From Lachnospiraceae bacterium (GTDB taxonomy: Bacteria > Bacillota > Clostridia > Lachnospirales > Lachnospiraceae): 14,899 nucleotides of DNA. Position 1 is the first letter of the stretch. Each line of letters opens with the position of its first letter. Made by a program: the position numbers and the translations under genes. Location of the stretch: assembly GCA_009774215.1 (NCBI GenBank), contig VSNH01000092.1, forward strand, positions 1-14,899. The letters run 5' to 3'. Shown in pieces: positions 8,037-14,204 of this stretch. The notes below the pieces were generated by a model. That model had not been told where the DNA came from. It did not search any database and saw nothing but the letters and a program-made list of their open reading frames with translations.

Positions 8037-11000
8037 TCACACCTTTTGAATGCCGATCGTCACGGTCTCCCCGTTCACGTTCCACTCTTTGGAAACCGCC
8101 AGCTCTTCTCCCGCGCCGATGCTCTCCGCCAGTACCTTCCCTGCAATCACAGCCTCGTTCTCCGCGGCGATCTGCGCCACCTTCTCATTGCCGTTCAGGG
8201 AAACCCTGATATGGTCCATCACCTCAAAATCCGCGTCCTTTCTCATGGTCTGGATTTTACTGATGATCTCGTAGACAAAGCCCTCCTCGATCAGCGCTTC
8301 CGTCAGGTTCGTGTCGAGCACCACCGTCACATAATTGTCTTCCTCCGCCACAAAACCGTCCTTCTGCGCCATATCAATGAGCAGATCCTCCTCCGCAAGA
8401 GAAACTGCCACACCGTCCACGTCAAACTGCAACGCCCCCTGCGTTTTCAGGGTATCCATCGCCGCGCTGCCGTCCACCGCGGACAGATATGCTTTGATAC
8501 CGCCGAGCTGCTTGCCATATTTCGGACCCACCGTCTTAAGCTGGGGCTTGAAGCTGTAAGTCGTGAACGCCGACACGTCGTCGGAAAATACAATCTGCTT
8601 TACATTTAACTCATCCTTCACGATATCCTGATAGAAGTCGTCGAGAACGCTCTCCGCCTTCACATACATGGTGCCGATGGGCTGGCGATTCTTGATGTTC
8701 GCCGTGTTGCGCGCCGCGCGCCCCATGACAACGATCTTTAACACCTCTTCCATGGAGTCTTCCAGCTTTTTGTCGATCATCCCCTCGTCCGCCGTCGGGA
8801 AGTCACACAGATGAATGCTCTCCGGCGCGTCCCTGTCAATGCTGCACACCAGATTGCGGTAAATTTCCTCCGTCATAAACGGAATCATCGGTGCGGCGCA
8901 CTTGCAGATATCCACAAGCGCCGTGTAAAGGGTCATATAAGCGTTGATTTTATCCTGTTCCATGCCTTTCGCCCAGAATCTCTCGCGGCTTCTTCTCACA
9001 TACCAGTTGCTCATCTCATCCACAAAGTTATCCAGCACACGCGCCGCCTCGGGGATTCTGTAATTGTCCAGATGGTCATCCACTTCCTTGATGGCTGTGT
9101 TTAACTTGGAAAGCAGCCACTTGTCCATAACGGGAAGTTTGTCGTATTCCAGACTGTACTTCGTCGCGTCGAAATTGTCGATATTCGCATACAGCACGAA
9201 GAACGCGTAGGTATTCCAGAGTGTGCCGAGGAACTTTCGCTGCCCCTCCTGCACCGCCTTGCCGTGGAAACGGTTGGGCAGCCAAGGCGCCGAATTGATA
9301 TAGAAATACCAGCGGATCGCATCCGCGCCGTAAGTCTCAAGCGCCTCGAAAGGATCCACTGCGTTGCCCTTGGACTTGCTCATCTTCTGCCCGTTCTCGT
9401 CCTGCACATGCCCGAGCACGATCACATTCTCGAAGGGCGCGCAGTTAAACAGGAGCGTGGATTCCGCCATCAGGGAGTAAAACCACCCGCGCGTCTGGTC
9501 CACGGCCTCGGAGATAAACTGCGCCGGGAACTGGCTGTCAAACAGTTCTTTATTCTCAAACGGGTAGTGATGCTGTGCAAAGGGCATCGCGCCGGAATCA
9601 AACCAGCAGTCGATCACCTCGGGCACACGCTTCATGGTGCCGCCGCATTCCGGGCAGGTACAGGTGATCTCGTCGATATAGGGTCTGTGCAGCTCCACGG
9701 TCTTTGCCGCCGCATTGCCGCTCATTTTTTCCAGTTCCTCACGGGAACCGATGGCGTCCATGTGACCGCAGCTCTCGCACGCCCACACATTTAAGGGCGT
9801 GCCCCAGTAACGGTTACGGGAAATGCCCCAGTCCTGAATATTCTCCAGCCAGTTGCCGAAACGCCCCTCGCCGATAGATTCCGGGATCCAATTTACAGTC
9901 TTGTTGTTTCGCACCAGATCGTCGCGCACCGCCGTCATCTTGATAAACCACGACTCGCGCGCATAATAAATCAACGGCGTATCGCAGCGCCAGCAGAACG
10001 GATAATCGTGCTCGAACTTGGGCGCGTCGAAGAGCTTTCCTTCTTTCTCTAAATCCTTAATCACTTCCGGATCAGCCTTTTTCACAAACAGTCCCGCATA
10101 AGGCGTCTCCTCCGTCATGTTGCCCTTGCCGTCCACGAACTGCACAAAGGGCAGGTCATATTTGCGTCCCACCTGCGCGTCGTCCTCACCAAAAGCCGGG
10201 GCGATATGCACGATGCCGGTACCGTCCGTCATGGTAACGTAACTGTCGCAGGTCACATAGTGGGCTTTCTTTTTCTGTCTTGCCGCCTCCTCGCCCGCGC
10301 AGGCAAACAACGGCTCGTACTCTTTGTATTCCAGATCCGTGCCCACATAGGTTTCCAACACTTCATAGGCAGGCTTTCCATCCTCAGCCAGTTTGCCGAG
10401 CACCGTATCTAAAAGCGCCTGCGCCATATAATAGGTATAGCCGTCCGCCGCCTTCACTTTCACGTAAGTTTCCACAGGGTTCACGCACAGCGCCACATTG
10501 GAGGGCAGCGTCCACGGCGTGGTTGTCCATGCAAGGAAATAAGCGTCCTCACCCACCACCTTAAACCGGGCGATGGCAGAGCGCTCCTTCACCGCCTTGT
10601 AGCCCTGCGCCACCTCGTGGGAGGACAGGGGTGTGCCGCACCGGGGGCAGTAGGGCACGATCTTAAAGCCCTTGTACAAGAGCTTCTTGTCCCAGATCTG
10701 CTTGAGCGCCCACCACTCGGACTCGATGAAATTATCGTGATATGTCACGTAAGGGTCGTCCATATCCGCCCAGAAACCGACCGTGCCGGAGAAATCCTCC
10801 CACATGCCCTTGTATTTCCAGACAGATTCCTTACACTTGCTGATAAACGGGTCAAGCCCGTACTCCTCGATCTGCTCCTTGCCGTCCAACCCGAGCAGCT
10901 TCTCCACTTCCAGTTCCACCGGCAGACCGTGGGTGTCCCACCCCGCCTTACGGGGCACCATATATCCCTTCATGGTGCGGTATCTGGGAATCATATCTTT

Positions 11001-11192
11001 GATGACACGCGTCAGCACATGCCCGATATGCGGCTTGCCGTTGGCCGTCGGAGGCCCGTCATAAAAGGTGTAGGTAGGGCCGTCCTTGCGGGAGTCCATG
11101 CTCTTTTGGAAGATATGATTGTCCTTCCAGAAGAGACACACCTCTTTTTCTCTGTCCACAAAATTTAAGTTCGCGTCAACTTTCTGATACAT
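8037..11192 (-). CDS. ileS: Isoleucyl-tRNA synthetase, IleS2 (eukaryote-like) type
   Basis: Class I aminoacyl-tRNA synthetase of 1051 residues that charges tRNA-Ile with isoleucine. The HIGH signature is at 55-58 (GKPHIGHVL) and KMSKS at 603-607 (QKMSKSKGN). The editing domain contains AWTTTPWTLPSN. Cys pairs (YCPRCG, CESCG, CTCPECGG) lie inside the body, and the bacterial IleS1 C-terminal zinc finger is absent. RKAGWDTHGLPVE (81-93), rather than the IleS1 form with GWDCHGLP, and the extended C-terminal domain point to the IleS2 class. The chosen start at 11192 has GGAAGGA five to six bases upstream. The reading frame stays open to a GTG at 11267, but that start would lie in the T-box element and place the terminator inside the coding region. 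Expression is expected to follow the charging state of tRNA-Ile through the leader upstream. Confidence 0.97.
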   Translation of the reverse strand: MYQKVDANLNFVDREKEVCLFWKDNHIFQKSMDSRKDGPTYTFYDGPPTANGKPHIGHVLTRVIKDMIPRYRTMKGYMVPRKAGWDTHGLPVELEVEKLLGLDGKEQIEEYGLDPFISKCKESVWKYKGMWEDFSGTVGFWADMDDPYVTYHDNFIESEWWALKQIWDKKLLYKGFKIVPYCPRCGTPLSSHEVAQGYKAVKERSAIARFKVVGEDAYFLAWTTTPWTLPSNVALCVNPVETYVKVKAADGYTYYMAQALLDTVLGKLAEDGKPAYEVLETYVGTDLEYKEYEPLFACAGEEAARQKKKAHYVTCDSYVTMTDGTGIVHIAPAFGEDDAQVGRKYDLPFVQFVDGKGNMTEETPYAGLFVKKADPEVIKDLEKEGKLFDAPKFEHDYPFCWRCDTPLIYYARESWFIKMTAVRDDLVRNNKTVNWIPESIGEGRFGNWLENIQDWGISRNRYWGTPLNVWACESCGHMDAIGSREELEKMSGNAAAKTVELHRPYIDEITCTCPECGGTMKRVPEVIDCWFDSGAMPFAQHHYPFENKELFDSQFPAQFISEAVDQTRGWFYSLMAESTLLFNCAPFENVIVLGHVQDENGQKMSKSKGNAVDPFEALETYGADAIRWYFYINSAPWLPNRFHGKAVQEGQRKFLGTLWNTYAFFVLYANIDNFDATKYSLEYDKLPVMDKWLLSKLNTAIKEVDDHLDNYRIPEAARVLDNFVDEMSNWYVRRSRERFWAKGMEQDKINAYMTLYTALVDICKCAAPMIPFMTEEIYRNLVCSIDRDAPESIHLCDFPTADEGMIDKKLEDSMEEVLKIVVMGRAARNTANIKNRQPIGTMYVKAESVLDDFYQDIVKDELNVKQIVFSDDVSAFTTYSFKPQLKTVGPKYGKQLGGIKAYLSAVDGSAAMDTLKTQGALQFDVDGVAVSLAEEDLLIDMAQKDGFVAEEDNYVTVVLDTNLTEALIEEGFVYEIISKIQTMRKDADFEVMDHIRVSLNGNEKVAQIAAENEAVIAGKVLAESIGAGEELAVSKEWNVNGETVTIGIQKV

Positions 11193-11210
11193 AGTGTCCT
11201 TCCTTTCTTT

Positions 11211-11248
11211 AAAAAAGTAAAGCCCCCGTCCCGTAAAAGGACGAGGGC
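11211..11248 (-). terminator. T-box controlled terminator of ileS
   Basis: Minus-strand GCCCTCGTCC (11239-11248) pairs with GGACGGGGGC (11222-11231) around TTTTACG, followed by TTTACTTTTTT. This GC-rich hairpin with a U-tract is the regulated attenuator. Its 5' arm shares bases with the antiterminator, so the two are mutually exclusive. Confidence 0.9.
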
Positions 11249-11269
11249 AAAGTTCTCGTGATACCACCT
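11238..11269 (-). promoter_or_regulatory. T-box antiterminator
   Basis: The alternative fold is AGG (11267-11269), a seven-base bulge UGGUAUC (11260-11266), ACGAG (11255-11259), the loop AACUUUGCC, then CUCGU (11241-11245) and CCU (11238-11240). This matches the standard two-helix antiterminator with a tRNA acceptor-binding bulge. The first U of UGG-U pairs correctly with an A discriminator base. Confidence 0.88.
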
Positions 11270-11577
11270 GTTACGACGTACCGACCAACCCGCGCACGCC
11301 AAACAGCACATTTCTCTTTCGCCGTCCCACATGACACGATTTGTCTATACGGTTCCCGATAACGGCGGGATGCCGTCAGAGCCTACTGTCTCACCGCATG
11401 CTTTCCGGCTCCTTCGGAACGGATGTTGCGAAAACGGCGAAGGTTCGGTCTGAAACTCAGAAGTGATTTTCCCTGATCATCTACTCGTACCGGTCTTCCA
11501 CCCTCACCGGCTCGCTGCGACTTTTAAAAATCAGGTACTGTCTTCCTCAACGTCTCTTCCTATGATAACTGCTTATC

Positions 11578-11606
11578 ATTTTGGCATTGTCGCAAAGAAT
11601 TGTCAA
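11578..11606 (-). promoter_or_regulatory. Sigma-A-type promoter of ileS
   Basis: On the minus strand a perfect -35 TTGACA (11601-11606) lies 17 bp before a -10 CAAAAT (11578-11583, four of six matches). The predicted start is near 11571, immediately ahead of the T-box stem I. A perfect inverted repeat ATGATAA-CTGC-TTATCAT (11562-11579) overlaps the edge of the -10 box and the start site. Confidence 0.65.
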
Positions 11607-11682
11607 GGCAGAAATTGCAAGATTTATTATGAACGATCTCCACAAATACTCGGGAAACAGCTTTCCATCCGTTTTATCCCTC

Positions 11683-13158
11683 TCAAAAACAAATAGGTTC
11701 CACCTCCTCGTTTAACGGCTTCATCTCATACTCCGGCAAACTGTCCAGAAGCTCTTCCAGACAAAGGGTTGTGCTGCCGACCACGTCATGAGCGAGCAGG
11801 ACGACCTTCTTGCGCCCAAGTGTCGTCGATACGCCGTTCTCTATCAGCTGCTTCGGGTCCGGGTTTTTGACTGCATCCTCCAGGCTTGCGTTCCAGTCGT
11901 AATATATGTAGCCCCTGTCCGTCATCTCACGGATAATTGCCTTGCCGGTTTTCTTGTTAAAGGCATTGACGCTGCCGCCCGGGAAGCGGAACAGATTTGT
12001 CTCCACCCCTGTCACCTCGTACACGGTCTGTCTCGCCTTTTCAAAATCCGACACATAACTGTCCACGCTCGCATACAGGGCATCGTAATCATGGTTATCA
12101 CAGTGGATGCCTATGGTATGTCCCTCCGCCACGATCTGCCTCGCCACCTCCGGATGCTGTCTCACATTCTCTCCCACCAGAAAGAACGTCGCCTTGATAT
12201 TCCTCTCCCGCAGTATTTCAAGTACCTTTCGGGTGTTCTCCTCGGAAGGCCCGTCGTCAAAGGTCAGGTACATGGTCTTTGGATGAAAATAGTAGAGGAC
12301 GCCCTGCACAATGCCGTCCGCGATCTGCTGTTGATATTCCGCAAGATTTAGTTTCCTGCGCTCCGCCGCATTGGAGAGAAATCCCGTCTCAATCAGGCAG
12401 GCGGGCATGGAGGTGTTTTTCGTCACATAAAAATCCGCGTCGCCGCGCAGTTCCCGCTCTGCGGCTTCCGTACTTTTTAAAGTCTGCTGTCTGATTAACT
12501 GTGCCAGTCTCCTACTGTCCGTCCGCTCTTCATCTTCCGTATACCACACTTCCATCCCTTTCACCCCGGCGCCTTCTTCCGTGGCGTTCTGATGGATGCT
12601 GATATAGATATCCGCCCCCGAGCGGTTGGCCTCCGCCACCCGCGCTTCCTTTGCAATATAGGTATCCGTCTCTCTGGACATGATCACCTGATATCCCTGT
12701 CCCTGTAACTGTTCCCTTACCAACAGCGCGATGGCAAGGTTCAGATCCTTTTCCCGCACGCCTGCTCTGGCGCAGCCCTCGTCCGTGCCGCCATGTCCCG
12801 GGTCAAGATAAACCGTCGGAATGTGCGCCGCTGCCGACAGCCCGTCCTCATCCCCGGCGGTTGCTGCCGCCTGCGCCAACGCGACAGCGACGGGAAGCGC
12901 CATTTCCTGCGCCTGTACCGCCTCTGTCACCTTCCCGTCCATCGGCAGTTCCGCCGCTTCCTCCGCATTCCACAATTTTTCCTTCAAATATCGAACGCCG
13001 CCCGCCGCCACAAGCTTCGCTGACAGCATCACCGTCAGGCTGACGATACACACCGCGGCCCCCAGCGTATATGCCCTCCTTGCCAGCCGCCTTTTTCTCT
13101 GCTCCCTCGTCGCATAACCGCAGACATATTCCCACGTGAACGATGACTCCCCGTACAT
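11683..13158 (-). CDS. Membrane-anchored fusion of N-acetylmuramoyl-L-alanine amidase and polysaccharide deacetylase
   Basis: A 491-residue probable cell-wall enzyme with two catalytic domains. A cytoplasmic basic stretch (RKRRLARR, 21-28) is followed by one membrane segment (about 31-51) that should anchor the rest outside. The Amidase_3 domain (about 114-291) keeps the expected zinc and catalytic residues: His122 in DPGHGG, Glu136, His189 in SIHQNA and Glu257 in LIETGF. The NodB domain (about 296-475) keeps TFDDGPS with Asp301/Asp302, His352 and His356, RFPGG with Arg391, YYDWN and the LLAHD His457. It should cut the amide between muramic acid and the stem peptide, and deacetylate glycan amino sugars. 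The chosen ATG has GAGGAG eight bases upstream; a TTG twelve codons earlier at 13194 lies in the loop of the leader hairpin and is less likely. The gene follows a sensor kinase and an anchored protein, suggesting wall-stress control. The exact glycan substrate is not determinable. Confidence 0.93.
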   Translation of the reverse strand: MYGESSFTWEYVCGYATREQRKRRLARRAYTLGAAVCIVSLTVMLSAKLVAAGGVRYLKEKLWNAEEAAELPMDGKVTEAVQAQEMALPVAVALAQAAATAGDEDGLSAAAHIPTVYLDPGHGGTDEGCARAGVREKDLNLAIALLVREQLQGQGYQVIMSRETDTYIAKEARVAEANRSGADIYISIHQNATEEGAGVKGMEVWYTEDEERTDSRRLAQLIRQQTLKSTEAAERELRGDADFYVTKNTSMPACLIETGFLSNAAERRKLNLAEYQQQIADGIVQGVLYYFHPKTMYLTFDDGPSEENTRKVLEILRERNIKATFFLVGENVRQHPEVARQIVAEGHTIGIHCDNHDYDALYASVDSYVSDFEKARQTVYEVTGVETNLFRFPGGSVNAFNKKTGKAIIREMTDRGYIYYDWNASLEDAVKNPDPKQLIENGVSTTLGRKKVVLLAHDVVGSTTLCLEELLDSLPEYEMKPLNEEVEPICF

Positions 13159-13162
13159 AACT

Positions 13163-13214
13163 GATGCTCCTCTCTTGTATGCTTTACATTTCAAGCATAT
13201 AAGTGAGGAGCATC
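13163..13214 (-). promoter_or_regulatory. Leader hairpin sequestering the ribosome binding site of the amidase-deacetylase
   Basis: The minus-strand RNA pairs GATGCTCCTC (13205-13214) with GAGGAGCATC (13163-13172) over 10 bp. The stem continues with an A-A mismatch, CUU/AAG, an A-C mismatch and UAUGCUU/AAGCAUA, closing on the 8-nt loop GAAAUGUA. That is 20 pairs in 22 positions. The only Shine-Dalgarno sequence, GAGGAG (13167-13172), is entirely inside the stem. No U-tract follows, so a simple terminator is less likely than translational control or a DNA operator. Confidence 0.75.
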
Positions 13215-13275
13215 ATAATTTCATCCAAGTTGCATCATAATCCCATAATATTTGCATCAAATTTGCATCATCTTG
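13210..13275. repeat. Six tandem imperfect 11-bp direct repeats, candidate response-regulator operator
   Basis: Units starting at 13210, 13221, 13232, 13243, 13254 and 13265 read GCATCATAATT, TCATCCAAGTT, GCATCATAATC, CCATAATATTT, GCATCAAATTT and GCATCATCTTG. Positions 2, 3, 4 and 10 (C, A, T, T) are identical in all six, and positions 5, 6 and 8 agree in five. The period of one DNA turn puts every unit on the same helix face. The last unit overlaps the stop codon (13268-13270) of the upstream gene, and the first unit shares GCATC with the leader hairpin. OmpR/PhoB-type regulators commonly bind such 11-bp direct repeats; the assignment here is inferred. Confidence 0.7.
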
Positions 13276-14098
13276 AGATTTTCAGGAACAGCTCGTTGAT
13301 CCCCTCGTAAAATCCCAGCGTCACCACCGTCTGTCCGTTCCCCATACCCGCAAACACATATTTGCGAAAATAAGGCGTTGTCTCCAGAAGCGGGTTGTCC
13401 GACTCATAGGGCGAAGGTTCGCCAAGCCCCATATATGCCGCCCAGTCCGCCACCACCGTATCCGCGTCGATCTCTTCCCACAGGAGCGGCGTCCTTACAT
13501 AAAATTCATATATTTTTCCGTCGTCCGCGTCGATATAGGCATCCATCAGACGGTTCGTCTTATCCGCGTTTTTCTGGGAATTGGACAGGCTCATCTTCCA
13601 GACTGCCACATTGTTGCGCGGCTCCAGCACATCAATCGCTGAGTAGAGGGTAACGTCATAGGAAGATGCATCCACTTCCCTCACCTGTTCGGGCAGGATC
13701 CCCTTTTCCTTAAGCAGCTTAAGGCCCTCATTGCACGTGGCATAGATCTGCTCGTCCGTGATCTCCCTGCCGGAAGGCCCTCTGCGGTTCACCACAAAAG
13801 CGTAGGAGCCTTCCAATTCCTGATAATCCATCTCCTCGTCCGCCTCATGCGTCATGGCGCTCGTCTCGCTCTCCGGAAAGGTCTGGCTGCTCAGACAGCA
13901 TGACAGGATATAAAGCTTCTCATTACTGTTCATCTGGTAGCGGTAGCCCTCTCCGGCGTTTTCCACATTTTCCGTATGCAGCGTGTCCAGAATCCCCTGA
14001 TCCTTATACTCCGCCAGCGCCTCCGGCCCCCATATGGAAATGAACATCGCAAGCGCCGCCAACAGCGGAACCGCCAAATAATATACCTTATTCTTCAT
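13268..14098 (-). CDS. Membrane-anchored extracytoplasmic protein of unknown function
   Basis: I do not recognise a named family. The 276-residue protein begins MKNKVYYLAVPLLAALAMFISIW, a basic start plus one hydrophobic segment (5-23), so the remainder (24-276) is probably exported as an anchored or cleaved domain. The body has no cysteine-box lipoprotein signal. The stretch NVAVWKMSLSN, then NRLMDAYIDADDGKIYEFYVRT (about 163-202), has the strand-turn-strand look of PepSY-like or YycH-like sensor accessory proteins, but the resemblance is weak. The start at 14098 is chosen because GGAG precedes it and the signal segment follows immediately; a longer frame to 14257 would run into the kinase gene. 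It sits 106 bp after the kinase and 109 bp before the amidase-deacetylase, so it may modulate the kinase or sense the envelope. No terminator was seen on either side. Confidence 0.8.
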   Translation of the reverse strand: MKNKVYYLAVPLLAALAMFISIWGPEALAEYKDQGILDTLHTENVENAGEGYRYQMNSNEKLYILSCCLSSQTFPESETSAMTHEADEEMDYQELEGSYAFVVNRRGPSGREITDEQIYATCNEGLKLLKEKGILPEQVREVDASSYDVTLYSAIDVLEPRNNVAVWKMSLSNSQKNADKTNRLMDAYIDADDGKIYEFYVRTPLLWEEIDADTVVADWAAYMGLGEPSPYESDNPLLETTPYFRKYVFAGMGNGQTVVTLGFYEGINELFLKISR

Positions 14099-14204
14099 TT
14101 GTACTATTCTCCATGGAAAACATACTATGGCAGCAGCTCTGCACACTTGCTGCGCTGAACGTGCACGCGCCATACAGCTTGTCTGCATCCCAATTCCTGC
14201 ACCT

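Larger units (their letters stand above)
11193..11571 (-). ncRNA. T-box riboswitch leader of ileS (tRNA-Ile responsive)
   Basis: This leader of about 380 nt fills most of the 490-bp gene-free stretch 11193-11682. The specifier stem is closed by GGAAG (11542-11546) pairing with CUUCU (11459-11463). AGUA (11536-11539) lies on the 5' side of the internal loop, and an AUC isoleucine codon (11465-11467) followed by A lies on the 3' side. The 3' domain carries the T-box core AGGTGGTATCACG (11257-11269), whose UGGU can pair with the ACCA end of uncharged tRNA-Ile. A terminator follows. Uncharged tRNA-Ile should stabilise the antiterminator and allow ileS transcription. Family knowledge supplies the mechanism; the motifs and pairings are visible. 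Apart from the ileS promoter, the rest of the gap (11607-11682) shows only a weak GGAAA-GCTG-TTTCC hairpin without a U-tract. Confidence 0.93.

Noticed and set aside
10617..11168. Plus-strand 183-residue open frame
   Set aside because: It is a shadow of the conserved N-terminal half of ileS, including the HIGH region.
11193..11267. N-terminal extension of IleS by 25 codons
   Set aside because: It would start at a GTG inside the T-box and translate through the terminator hairpin; the ATG at 11192 has a proper ribosome binding site and matches the family start.
11562..11579. Fur- or PerR-like box at the ileS promoter
   Set aside because: The half-sites resemble GATAA motifs but the 4-bp spacing and centre do not fit either consensus.
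11463..11696. Plus-strand 77-residue open frame in the gap before ileS
   Set aside because: It covers the T-box stem I and promoter in antisense, and the peptide has no family features.
13159..13194. TTG start twelve codons upstream for the amidase-deacetylase
   Set aside because: The TTG lies in the leader hairpin and has no ribosome binding site, whereas the ATG at 13158 has GAGGAG at eight bases.
13210..13275. CRISPR array
   Set aside because: The units are 11 bp with no spacers and no cas genes are present.
14099..14204. Terminator between the kinase and the anchored protein
   Set aside because: Only a five-pair GCAGC/GCTGC stem with a long loop and no U-tract is visible.
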